Below, one piece after another: positions 24,690 to 32,832 of a DNA stretch of 64,000 bases; position 1 is the stretch's first letter; the number at the start of each line of letters is the position of its first letter. Source of the DNA: Erwinia phyllosphaerae (lineage in GTDB: Bacteria; Pseudomonadota; Gammaproteobacteria; Enterobacterales; Enterobacteriaceae); NCBI RefSeq assembly GCF_019132875.1, contig NZ_JAHSPF010000004.1:62001-126000 (forward strand), read 5' to 3'. The translations under genes were made by a program, and so were the position numbers. The notes below the pieces were generated by a model. That model saw only the letters and a program-made list of their open reading frames with translations. It made no database searches and had not been told where the DNA came from.

Positions 24690-24719
24690 CAGCTGTTCAG
24701 TCAGGCAGTAATGGAAGGC

Positions 24720-24739
24720 CTGGCGCATGGACGCGCCAG
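24720..24739. terminator. Hairpin between convergent binding-protein and beta-synthase genes
   Basis: 7-bp stem CTGGCGC/GCGCCAG with a 6-base loop in the 69-base convergent gap. T-runs are weak. Confidence 0.4.
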
Positions 24740-24758
24740 ACTAATCATCAGGAAAGGG

Positions 24759-25808
24759 TTATAAAAGCTGCTGAGAGGTTTGCACAGCGGTGGCATTTTT
24801 CAGCTCTTCCACAGGCTGCTGATGGTTAAACAGATCGGTGGAAAGGTAGTTTGCGCCGCCGTCGGCCAGCAGCAGAACAATCCGCTTACCGTGATTTTCT
24901 GGCCTTGCCGCCAGCTGTTGCCCGGCCCAGAGCACCGCACCGGAAGAGTCGCCAACCAGCACGCCTTCCGCCAGCGCAAACTGCCGTGCTGCCTGATAAG
25001 CCTGCCAGGTTTCCACTGCAATAACTTCATCACAGATCTGCGTATCCAGATTAGGCGGAACGCGTTCTGGCGGCTGATTACTGAAGGCGTGGACGCCGGT
25101 TATTTCCAGCGGCTCCGGCTGCCGCTCGCTCGGCTGCGAATCAACTCCCGGTTCCACTGCCACAACGCGGATCGCCGGATTTTGCGCTTTCAGATAGCGG
25201 CTGGTGCCGGAAAGCGTGCCGCCAGTACCGACAGACGCGACAAAAATATCCAGTTCACCGTCGGTATCACGCCAGATTTCTGGCCCGGTGGTCAGTTCGT
25301 GTATCCGTGGATTTGCCGGGTTTTGTAGCTGCTGCAAAAAATGAACGTGCGGTTCGGCCTCTGTTACCTGGGCGACCAGCCAGCGCGTGCCGGCAACAAA
25401 GTCGCCATCACTGGCCTCATAGAATTCGGCAAAGCCCGGCACGGTGCTGAAAGGTACGACTTCGGCACCGTAAGCCTGAATGATTTTGCTGCGTTCAATG
25501 CTGACAAAATCGTTAATATAAACGCGAAAACGGTAGCCTTTGGCCGCCGCAAATGCCGCCACGCCAATACCGGTATTGCCACTGGTGGTTTCGGCAATAA
25601 TATCGCCAGGCTTAAGCAGGCCATCGCGTTCAGCCTGTTCAATCATGGCCAGCGCAATTCGGTCTTTTACGCTGTGGTTAGGATTAAACAACTCAAGCTT
25701 GCCGATTAAGTCAGCCTTAAGATGTTGTTGCTGGCTAAAGCGCGACAGGCGTAACAGCGGCGTCTGGCCGATCAGTTCAGCAATCGAGCCATAGATAGAT
25801 GCGGCCAT
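24759..25808 (-). CDS. PLP-dependent cysteine synthase-family protein (beta-replacement enzyme)
   Basis: 349 residues from MAASIYGSIAEL, chosen because AGAGGT lies 7 bases upstream; an in-frame Met 13 codons earlier lacks support. The PLP Lys is K48 in NPNHSVKDR and the phosphate/substrate loop is TSGNTG (75-80). SVGTGGTLSGTSRYL and VLVGDSSGAVLWAG complete the CysK/CysM fold. It is about 25-30 residues longer than housekeeping CysK. Lying between the Tat-exported binding protein and the permease, it probably assimilates the sulfide or thiol released from the imported compound. A cystathionine- or O-phosphoserine-type specificity cannot be excluded. Confidence 0.83.
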   Translation of the reverse strand: MAASIYGSIAELIGQTPLLRLSRFSQQQHLKADLIGKLELFNPNHSVKDRIALAMIEQAERDGLLKPGDIIAETTSGNTGIGVAAFAAAKGYRFRVYINDFVSIERSKIIQAYGAEVVPFSTVPGFAEFYEASDGDFVAGTRWLVAQVTEAEPHVHFLQQLQNPANPRIHELTTGPEIWRDTDGELDIFVASVGTGGTLSGTSRYLKAQNPAIRVVAVEPGVDSQPSERQPEPLEITGVHAFSNQPPERVPPNLDTQICDEVIAVETWQAYQAARQFALAEGVLVGDSSGAVLWAGQQLAARPENHGKRIVLLLADGGANYLSTDLFNHQQPVEELKNATAVQTSQQLL

Positions 25809-25856
25809 AAGCGATACCTCTAAAAAAGGCGGGCGGTCTGCCCACAAGAAAGGGAA

Positions 25857-26861
25857 TTACCATTTCACCGCGTTGCGCTGCCAGGCGAGCGTACGGTCAC
25901 GCAAAATAAACAGCAGCGTAATCAGCGACGAGAACAGCACGGCCATGACAATCAATGCGGCATACATATTGGCGTAAGCTGCCCAACCTTGCGCCCACTG
26001 CAAATACCAGCCAAGCCCGGACTTCACGCCCATCATCTCTGCCGCAACCAGCACGGAGAAGGAGGCACCCAGTCCCATAAACAGCCCGACAAACAGATGC
26101 GGTAGCGAAGCGGGAACGGCCACGCGCAGAACCAGAAACAGTGAATTTGCGCCCAGCGTTCTCGCCACGTCGTAATAGCGATTATCCACGCTGGACACGC
26201 CTGACCAGGTCAATACCGTTACCGGAAACCAGGTTGCCAGCGCAATCAGAAATATTGCGGCGGAAAAGCTCGAAGGGAAGAAATAGAGCGACAGCGGTAG
26301 CAGTGCGGTAGAGGGCACCGGGCCAAGAAACCGCAGGACCGGATGAACCCAGTAACCTAAACCGCGCGACCAGCCAATCACCACACCGGTGATAAATCCC
26401 GCCAGGCTGCCAAACAGAAAACCGAACGCCAGCAGGCGAAGAGAATTAAGTACGCTGTCCAGCAGCCGCGGCCAGTCGGTCGCGTAAGCTTCTATCAGCG
26501 CGCGAGGTGGAGCAAAGAAGGGGGCGGGCAGCAGCGCCAGCTTGGCGGTAACGTATTCCCAAAGACCGATCAATATCGCCAGCGCAATCAGCCAGCGCCC
26601 GCTGCGTTTTAGCGGCTGCCACACGGCCAGATTTGGCGTCAGGCTGGAACCCAGTGCCAGTACGCTAAGCAGCGTAGCCAGGCCAGCAAAAAGCTCGTGG
26701 GTTTGTTGTACAAAGCGTGGTGCGGCAAAACCTTGCGGCTTATCCGGTACGATAACCATCAGCGCGACCAGCGCCCACCAGAAAAATATTGCTCCCCACA
26801 GCGCAGGCGCAATACGACGCGCGGCGCCAGAACGGCGTAATAACAGAACTTCACTGGCCAT
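25857..26861 (-). CDS. ABC transporter permease, SsuC/TauC-like
   Basis: 334 residues, longer than the usual 250-280 because of an N-terminal extension carrying two or three extra hydrophobic segments (about 17-37, 60-72 and 90-106). The binding-protein-dependent permease core follows, with its cytoplasmic EAA loop around YYDVARTLGANSLFLVLRVAVPASLPHLFVGL. It starts a leftward pair with the beta-synthase (48 bases between them) and is divergent from the ATPase gene across 193 bases, an unusual split for one transporter. Assigned to the sulfonate/nitrate/taurine permease group by sequence and neighbours. Confidence 0.84.
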   Translation of the reverse strand: MASEVLLLRRSGAARRIAPALWGAIFFWWALVALMVIVPDKPQGFAAPRFVQQTHELFAGLATLLSVLALGSSLTPNLAVWQPLKRSGRWLIALAILIGLWEYVTAKLALLPAPFFAPPRALIEAYATDWPRLLDSVLNSLRLLAFGFLFGSLAGFITGVVIGWSRGLGYWVHPVLRFLGPVPSTALLPLSLYFFPSSFSAAIFLIALATWFPVTVLTWSGVSSVDNRYYDVARTLGANSLFLVLRVAVPASLPHLFVGLFMGLGASFSVLVAAEMMGVKSGLGWYLQWAQGWAAYANMYAALIVMAVLFSSLITLLFILRDRTLAWQRNAVKW

Positions 26862-27054
26862 GCTTGTCTCCCTGCCCGAATTTTATGGCACTATCGCAAA
26901 GAGGCTTCATACGGCCAAATAACAAATGCGTATGAGTTCATGCAGTATTTACTTATGTCTTTTAGCGAAATTGGTTGCCGCTATTCGCATATTTCCTTTT
27001 ATCGCTGCGTGTTATTTATGAGTATAAATTGCAGTTTTTAAGGAGGATAAAACC

Positions 27055-27828
27055 ATGAGTAGAGACGTTGGTGTCAATATTGCCATTGAAAATGTCAGTC
27101 ACCATTTCACTTTAGAAGGCAGTGAACTTGCCGTACTGGAAAATATTAATTTGCAGGTGGAGGCAGGTGAATTTGTCGCATTGCTGGGGCCATCCGGCTG
27201 CGGTAAATCCACGCTACTGCGCCTGCTGGCAGGCCTGGAGCAACCGGCAACCGGCGCGCTGGTCGAAGAAGGCCAGGCTATAACCGCGCCGCATCCTTCA
27301 CGCGTGGTGGTTTTCCAGGATCCGACGCTTTATCCGTGGCGTACGGTTTACGACAATGTGGGGCTGGGATTACAAATTCGTGGCGAAAGCAAAAAAGCGG
27401 CAGAAGGGCAAATTCATGCCATGCTCGACCGTGTTGGGCTGCGCGAGTTTGCCCGTGCATGGCCGCATCAGCTCTCCGGCGGTATGGCTCAGCGCGCTGC
27501 GCTGGCTCGGGCCTTAATTAACCATCCGCGCCTGCTGATACTTGATGAGCCGCTGGGTAAGCTGGATTCATTAACGCGCCTGCGCATGCAGCAGGAAATT
27601 GTCGATTTATGGCAGGAAAAACGTTTCACCACGCTAATGGTGACGCACGACGTCGAGGAAGCGCTGATAATGGCGAACCGCGTGGTGGTCTTTAGTCCAC
27701 GCCCGGCACGCGTGCTGGATATTATTACCGTCAATTCGGCTTACCCACGTCGCCGCGATGACGCCCTGCTTATTGCATTACGCAGTCGTATTCTGGCGCT
27801 ATTAGAGCATGACCGTGCGGTGGCGTAG
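27055..27828 (+). CDS. ABC transporter ATPase, SsuB/TauB-like
   Basis: 257 residues with Walker A GPSGCGKS (45-52), Q-loop VVFQDP (about 85-90), signature LSGGMAQR (140-147), Walker B LLILDEP (160-166) and switch His in MVTHD. The length and the PWRTVYDNVGLGL segment are typical of nitrate/sulfonate/taurine importers. An AAGGAGG ribosome-binding site precedes the ATG. It presumably energises the divergently encoded permease and the Tat-exported receptor. Confidence 0.88.
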   Translation: MSRDVGVNIAIENVSHHFTLEGSELAVLENINLQVEAGEFVALLGPSGCGKSTLLRLLAGLEQPATGALVEEGQAITAPHPSRVVVFQDPTLYPWRTVYDNVGLGLQIRGESKKAAEGQIHAMLDRVGLREFARAWPHQLSGGMAQRAALARALINHPRLLILDEPLGKLDSLTRLRMQQEIVDLWQEKRFTTLMVTHDVEEALIMANRVVVFSPRPARVLDIITVNSAYPRRRDDALLIALRSRILALLEHDRAVA

Positions 27829-28056
27829 GGCATTACAGCCAGGAAATATGCTGGCGGCATTACCTGGTTCAGTTTTATGACGTTCGATGCCTCTTTACGC
27901 GCACTATTTGCTCTCGTCACGCAAAGGGGAACGGCCGTTCTGTGCAATAACCTGTTCATTTAACGTGTTGATGTATAAGTAAAATTTATTGATCGCCGCT
28001 CTTTTCTGTGTCAGCATCTGGTCGTTGATAATAACCAAGGCACAGGAAGGCCCACG

Positions 28057-29028
28057 ATGAAAACCAGTACCCCTACGCCGCACGACGCGGTGTTTAAAAC
28101 GTTTCTTTCGCACCCGCAAACCGCGCGAGATTTTCTTGAATTACATCTTCAGCCTGACCTGCTGAAAATCTGCGACCTCAATACGTTAAAGCTGGAGTCA
28201 GGCAGCTTCATTGAGGAGGATTTGCGGCCTTACTATAGTGATGTGCTCTATTCGTTACGTACGACGAAAGGCGATGGCTATATTTACGTTCTGATTGAGC
28301 ACCAGAGCAAGCCGGATAAGTTAATGGCTTTTCGCCTGATGCGTTATTCTGTTGCCGCAATGCAACGCCATCTGGATAGCGGGCATGACTTTTTACCGCT
28401 GGTAGTGCCCGTACTGTTTTATCAGGGAGGGAAAAGCCCTTATCCTTATAGCCTGAACTGGCTGGATCTGTTTAGCGAACCCGAGCTGGCCGCCCGCCTG
28501 TACGGTGGCGCTTTTCCTCTTGTTGATATCACGACTATCTCTGATGATGAAATCATGAAGCATCGCACTATGGCCGTGCTGACATATTTGCAAAAGCACA
28601 TTCGACAGCGTGATATGCAGGAGTTAAAAGATCGCCTGATCACGCTATTACTGTCGGAATTTATTACCGGACAACAGTTAACCGCACTGATAAACTATAT
28701 GCTTCAGGCGGGGGAAACGCCGAATGTGAAAGGCTTTATTCACGAACTGGCACGGCAAATGCCGCAGCATAAGGATGAACTGATGACAATGGCAAAAAGA
28801 CTGGAGCAGATAGGCCGGGAACAGGGCCTGAAAAAAGGCATGGCGGAAGGCATGGCTCAGGGCATGGTTCAGGGCATAGAGAAAGGACGCGAACAAGGCG
28901 TCCAGCTTGGCGAGCGCGAAGCCAGCGCGAAAATTGCCCGCAACATGCTGGCTAAGGGCTTCGAAATCGCTGCGGTGAGAGAATTAACCGGCCTGTCCGA
29001 GCAAGATCTGCAGCAGATCTGTCATTAG
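28057..29028 (+). CDS. Rpn-family recombination-promoting nuclease / PD-(D/E)XK putative transposase (copy 2)
   Basis: 323 residues, clearly paralogous to the leftward copy near 15 kb (TPHDAVFKTFLSHPQTARDFLELHL, LRPYYSDVLYSLRTTKGDGYIYVLIEHQSKP, SPYPYSLNWLDLF). Catalytic acidic residues look intact. The C-terminus has GMAEGMAQGMVQGIEKG repeats, then the conserved KIARNMLAKG...LTGLSEQDLQQI end shared with E. coli RpnA. An AGGAAGG ribosome-binding site supports the start. It is closed by a 13-bp terminator hairpin. Enterobacteria often carry several diverged rpn copies; no transposon ends are visible around either one here. Confidence 0.88.
   Translation: MKTSTPTPHDAVFKTFLSHPQTARDFLELHLQPDLLKICDLNTLKLESGSFIEEDLRPYYSDVLYSLRTTKGDGYIYVLIEHQSKPDKLMAFRLMRYSVAAMQRHLDSGHDFLPLVVPVLFYQGGKSPYPYSLNWLDLFSEPELAARLYGGAFPLVDITTISDDEIMKHRTMAVLTYLQKHIRQRDMQELKDRLITLLLSEFITGQQLTALINYMLQAGETPNVKGFIHELARQMPQHKDELMTMAKRLEQIGREQGLKKGMAEGMAQGMVQGIEKGREQGVQLGEREASAKIARNMLAKGFEIAAVRELTGLSEQDLQQICH
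28783..29028 (+). CDS. Candidate internal RpnS-type short product (in-frame, within rpn copy 2)
   Basis: An in-frame ATG at 28783 follows AAGGAT by 6 bases, at exactly the same alignment position as the internal start in copy 1. It would give an 81-residue C-terminal protein. The weaker Shine-Dalgarno (AAGGAT rather than AAGGAGG) suggests lower use. Function would be as for E. coli RpnS, by analogy only. Confidence 0.4.
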   Translation: MTMAKRLEQIGREQGLKKGMAEGMAQGMVQGIEKGREQGVQLGEREASAKIARNMLAKGFEIAAVRELTGLSEQDLQQICH

Positions 29029-29035
29029 CTACGCA

Positions 29036-29069
29036 GCCAACGGGCGGCCTGATGCTGCCGCCCGTTGGC
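29036..29069. terminator. Strong bidirectional terminator hairpin between rpn copy 2 and bluF
   Basis: Perfect 13-bp stem GCCAACGGGCGGC/GCCGCCCGTTGGC with an 8-base loop, lying 8 bases after the rpn stop and before the convergent bluF stop. Confidence 0.7.
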
Positions 29070-29095
29070 ATCTTCTGGAATACCGACTTCATACT

Positions 29096-30313
29096 CTACC
29101 AGGCTTCAACCTTTTCAGGCCAGGCGACCGCAGGAATACCGTTCAGCTCCGGTGCGGCAAATAATGCCCCCTGGAAGTGACAGACGCCTGCTGACTCCAG
29201 CCACATCCACTCTTCCGGTTTCGTTACGCCTTCGGCAATCACGGTAATTTGCAGGGAAGAGCAGCACTTAAGAATAGCCTGGACGATAGCCTGCTTCGGG
29301 CCGCTTTTATGCACATCATGGATGATATTGCGGTCAATTTTAATTTTGTCCGGCTGAAACTGCGCCAGCAGCAGCAGGCCAGCAGAGCCAGCGCCAAAGT
29401 CGTCAATGGCGAGGCTAATACCGGAGGCCTTTAGCTTCCTGATGGCGGCGGCAAACTCGTCGGCGCGGGCAATTGCGCCATTTTCCGTTACTTCAACCAC
29501 AATTTGTTCCGGTACCAGACCGTTAGCGTGGATCTCCTGCAGCAGGAAATCGACCGCTTCTGGCACTACTACCAGCGACATCGGCAGCAGATTGATTGAC
29601 AGCGTCAGGCCATCAATGCCCAATTTTTTCGCCAGCGCGAAAGCCAGTTTCTTCGACTTAAGATCGACTTCATAGCGTTCTTCACGCGGAAGTTGCGCCA
29701 GATACTCAGACGATGAAACGCCGCTGGCAGGCTGCATCACGGCTTCCAGTGATACTACCTGACGAGAGAGCGGGTCGATAATAGGCTGAAAGACGAAACT
29801 GTAATCATCCGTGGCCGCAACGGCTTCTTTCAGGCTCCTTTTGCTGCTTTCGGCGATAAACTCCCAGGCATCACCAGGCGGGATTTCAAAATAATTTTCC
29901 CTTTCCGTCGCTTCAGCGAAAACGCGTAAAAATTGCAGAGCCCGGTCATCATAAGTTAGCTGATATTTTGAAGTTCCTTTATCCAGCACGGCCTGTAGCA
30001 CTTTCGCCTGGTCATACTCACGCAGATCGAAAAGCTCCATGCCTACGTTGCCGAAGCGGCGGGCCGGAGCGTAATCGCGCATGAGTTCAACCAGGTTGTG
30101 ATGGCGCGGATCGCGGCAAATACCGTCATAGATTGCGAGCACGGCGTCTTCTGGCCCTTCCAGTAGCTGAAAGAAGTGCGTGCCGTTAAACAGCAAAATA
30201 CCGGTAACGTTGTGCGATTCGTTGACTTTATTGGCCTCAACTGCCAGCTTCGCCAGCGTCTTCAGAGGGACTTCATCAGAGATATGGCTACGATAGATGA
30301 TTGTTGACAGCAT
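29096..30313 (-). CDS. bluF: BLUF-EAL blue-light sensor protein BluF (YcgF)
   Basis: 405 residues from MLSTIIYRSHIS, the start that matches E. coli BluF (403 aa); an upstream in-frame Met exists. The BLUF flavin domain (about 1-95) keeps Y7, N31 and Q49 (GTHFFQLLEG), the residues of the light-driven hydrogen-bond switch. The linker retains FDKG-like LDKGTSKYQLTYDDRALQF. The C-terminal EAL domain (about 150-395) is degenerate: LEAVMQP replaces EAL-x-R and DDFGAGSAGL replaces DDFGTGYSSL. This fits E. coli BluF, which is not a c-di-GMP phosphodiesterase but antagonises the repressor BluR. No bluR gene is adjacent. Confidence 0.9.
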   Translation of the reverse strand: MLSTIIYRSHISDEVPLKTLAKLAVEANKVNESHNVTGILLFNGTHFFQLLEGPEDAVLAIYDGICRDPRHHNLVELMRDYAPARRFGNVGMELFDLREYDQAKVLQAVLDKGTSKYQLTYDDRALQFLRVFAEATERENYFEIPPGDAWEFIAESSKRSLKEAVAATDDYSFVFQPIIDPLSRQVVSLEAVMQPASGVSSSEYLAQLPREERYEVDLKSKKLAFALAKKLGIDGLTLSINLLPMSLVVVPEAVDFLLQEIHANGLVPEQIVVEVTENGAIARADEFAAAIRKLKASGISLAIDDFGAGSAGLLLLAQFQPDKIKIDRNIIHDVHKSGPKQAIVQAILKCCSSLQITVIAEGVTKPEEWMWLESAGVCHFQGALFAAPELNGIPAVAWPEKVEAW

Positions 30314-30415
30314 CGAGGTTTCCAGAATATGTGCTAATTGTTGCATACCTTACCAGAAGAGTTTGCAGGGTTGTCCAGCGTATTTTCAAATCAACGGTAA
30401 AGTCAGTGCAAATAC

Positions 30416-31354
30416 TCACTGAATTTCAGCCGTATAGTCATCAACCGGCGTGATTTTCTTGATCAGCCTGTTGGTAAACAGAAACTGCTCATAGTGCTGA
30501 TAGCGCTGCCGATCCAGACGGGCCGGATCGCGGGCAAACAGCGGTAGTGTTTTCACCCATGCCTGTCTGTTTAGCTCGGTATCAAGTTCAGGGTGCGCTT
30601 TGGCAAAAGCCAGCCAGCTCTCCTGCGGATGCGCCTGCAAATAGTCGCTACCTTGCTTTAAAGCTGCCAGAAACTTTTTGATCGCGGGCCTTGCGACCTC
30701 ATCACGCCTTGCAACGATAATCAGCTCGTCGTAGGCCGGCACACCGTAATCTTCTACGTTAAACACATGCGGTTCGTGACCCTGTAACTTTACCTCCAGT
30801 GCTTCTATATTGCGGTAGCCGCCAATTACTGCATCGACTTTGCCCGTCAGCAGCGCGCTGGTTAGCTGGAAATTTACGTTCACCAGCTTTACGTCGTCTG
30901 CTTTCAGGTGCTCGTGCTCAAGCATAGTGGCGAGCGTAGCTTGTTCAATGCCGCTTACGGAGTAACCCACGGATTTTCCTTTAAGATCTGACAGTGAGTG
31001 AACATTTTTATCCAGCGTCATCAACGTATTAAGCGGTGAGTTTATTAATGTTGCTACTCGTACCAGCCCCAGCCCCTGGTCGGCAAAAAAATGCAGCTGC
31101 GGCTGATAGGTAACGGCAAGATCGGCCTTATGCGCTACCACCAACCGGGGCGGCAAGGCCGGATCCGAAGGCGGTATAATATCAATATCCAGCCCCTGAG
31201 CTTTAAAAGCTCCGATTTGCTGTGCGACCATAATCGGTGCATGGTCAGGATTAACGTACCAGTCGAGCATTAGCGTGAGTTTTTCCGCCGCGTTTGCCTG
31301 AGCGATGCACGCGAAACCGGGCAATAGTAAAGACAGAACGATTTTTTTCATCAT
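30416..31354 (-). CDS. thiY: Thiamine-precursor ABC transporter binding protein ThiY
   Basis: 312 residues, NMT1/THI5-like, with signal peptide MKKIVLSLLLPGFACIAQANA. Key stretches are LMLDWYVNPDHAPIMVAQQIGAF, HKADLAVTYQPQLHFF, LKGKSVGYSVSG and GYRNIEALEVKL, matching receptors for pyrimidine precursors of thiamine. It is the last gene of tenA-thiZ-thiX-thiY, 15 bases after thiX. In Bacillus the orthologous system imports formylaminopyrimidine for the TenA salvage route. A TPP riboswitch precedes the operon. Confidence 0.88.
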   Translation of the reverse strand: MMKKIVLSLLLPGFACIAQANAAEKLTLMLDWYVNPDHAPIMVAQQIGAFKAQGLDIDIIPPSDPALPPRLVVAHKADLAVTYQPQLHFFADQGLGLVRVATLINSPLNTLMTLDKNVHSLSDLKGKSVGYSVSGIEQATLATMLEHEHLKADDVKLVNVNFQLTSALLTGKVDAVIGGYRNIEALEVKLQGHEPHVFNVEDYGVPAYDELIIVARRDEVARPAIKKFLAALKQGSDYLQAHPQESWLAFAKAHPELDTELNRQAWVKTLPLFARDPARLDRQRYQHYEQFLFTNRLIKKITPVDDYTAEIQ

Positions 31355-31369
31355 TGTTTCCCTTAGCGT

Positions 31370-32116
31370 TTAATTATGTTCGGGCGTCCAGTCAATCAGC
31401 CGCCGCAATAAAGCATCCGTTGCCGCCCAAAGCGAAAGCGTCATCACAATCAAAATCAGCAGCGCCGCAAAGCAGAGATCGCTTTGCATACGAGCATTGG
31501 CATTCAGCATCACAAAACCCAGCCCCTGCGCGGAACCTACCCATTCGCCAATAATGGCACCAATCGGCGCTACCGCCGCGGCCATGCGCAAGCCGGAACC
31601 GAAAGCGGGTAGTGCCGCCATGAGTCGGACATGGCGCAGTATCGCCCAGCGGGAAGCGCCCATGGTGCTGGCCAGATCGAGGTAGTCCTGGCTGACCCGC
31701 CGCAAGCCGTCAAAAAAGGCAGAGGTGACCGGAAAAAAAATCACCAGCACGGCCATTACTACTTTGGCGCTCATACCAAAACCGAACCAGAGTACCAACA
31801 GCGGCGCGAGCGCAAAGACGGGGATGGCCTGGCTGGTTAACACCAGCGGCATCAGCCAGCGCTGCAGACGAGGCGAGAAGATCATTAATAACGCCAGCAG
31901 AGAGCCAAGGACGACGCCCACTGCCATGCCGCAGGCGATCTCCGCTGCGGTAGTCATGGTGTGATAAGCCAGATAGTCCCGATTAATCCATAGCGCCCGG
32001 GCCACGGAGGCTGGCGAAGGCAGTAAAAAAGCGGGAATAGTGCCGAGCGTGATCAGCCACCACAGGGTTATCAAGCCGACAAATACCGTCAGGGTGCGAC
32101 GCAATGAGGCTTTCAT
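31370..32116 (-). CDS. thiX: Thiamine-precursor ABC transporter permease ThiX
   Basis: 248 residues with about six membrane helices. The EAA loop is at DYLDLASTMGASRWAILRHVRLMAALPAFGSGLRMAAAVAPIGAIIGEW. The first bases overlap the end of thiZ by 4 (ATGA), indicating translational coupling. Its place in the TPP-riboswitch operon, between the ATPase and binding protein, fixes the assignment. Confidence 0.87.
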   Translation of the reverse strand: MKASLRRTLTVFVGLITLWWLITLGTIPAFLLPSPASVARALWINRDYLAYHTMTTAAEIACGMAVGVVLGSLLALLMIFSPRLQRWLMPLVLTSQAIPVFALAPLLVLWFGFGMSAKVVMAVLVIFFPVTSAFFDGLRRVSQDYLDLASTMGASRWAILRHVRLMAALPAFGSGLRMAAAVAPIGAIIGEWVGSAQGLGFVMLNANARMQSDLCFAALLILIVMTLSLWAATDALLRRLIDWTPEHN

Positions 32117-32832
32117 CTGGTCGTCTCTGTTAACTGCTGCATAAGCGCGGCCTGACTTTGTAATAAAGCAGGATTATCAAGTGAACGGGGGAGTTCGTCG
32201 GCGCTCAGCAGTACCTCGTTAAGGCCGGAGGTGGAAAGCACCAGCAGGCGATGGCTGAGTCGACAGGCTTCGGCAGGATCGTGCGTAATTAGCAGAACGG
32301 TATGCTGCGCGAGAAGCTCGACAGCCAGCTCCTGAACGGCAGCCCGGGTAATGGCATCCAGTGAGGAAAAAGGCTCATCCATCAGCACAACTGGCCTGCG
32401 CTCATACAGCGTGCGGGCGATCGCGGCCCGCTGGCGCATTCCGCCGGAAAGCGTCGCGGGTCGGGCGTGGTGAAGGTTTGCCAGGCCTACGCGCTCCAGC
32501 AAATGCTCAGCCCATTGCCGATCGGCTTTTTCACCGCGCAGACGTGCGCCCACGGTCACGTTATCGATAACGTTCAGCCATGGATAGAGCAGATCTTTTT
32601 GCCCCATCCAGGCAATGCGTTTAACAATGGGCTGACCGTCGCTACCCATCACCGTTCCGGCTGTTGGCGCGGTAAGTCCGGCTATTACCCGCAGCAGACT
32701 GGTTTTTCCCACGCCGCTGGCACCCAGCAGCGACACGAAACTTCCGCCAGCGACAGTAAAATTCAGATTGCTAAAGACGGTTTTCCCTGCAAAGGCCAAG
32801 CTAAGGTCGTTTACGATGATGCCGGGCGTCAT
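32113..32832 (-). CDS. thiZ: Thiamine-precursor ABC transporter ATPase ThiZ
   Basis: 239 residues. Walker A is GASGVGKT (37-44), the signature LSGGMRQRAAIARTL and Walker B VVLMDEP. Short, as is usual for ThiZ/SsuB-type ATPases. It overlaps both neighbours by 4 bases (tenA upstream, thiX downstream), so the three are coupled in one mRNA. Confidence 0.87.
   Translation of the reverse strand: MTPGIIVNDLSLAFAGKTVFSNLNFTVAGGSFVSLLGASGVGKTSLLRVIAGLTAPTAGTVMGSDGQPIVKRIAWMGQKDLLYPWLNVIDNVTVGARLRGEKADRQWAEHLLERVGLANLHHARPATLSGGMRQRAAIARTLYERRPVVLMDEPFSSLDAITRAAVQELAVELLAQHTVLLITHDPAEACRLSHRLLVLSTSGLNEVLLSADELPRSLDNPALLQSQAALMQQLTETTR

Noticed and set aside
14441..29028. The two rpn genes as ends of a composite transposon
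   Set aside because: They are diverged paralogues in opposite orientation with no terminal inverted repeats or target duplications, and the intervening 13 kb is ordinary chromosomal content. Despite the old transposase label, Rpn proteins are nucleases not known to move themselves.
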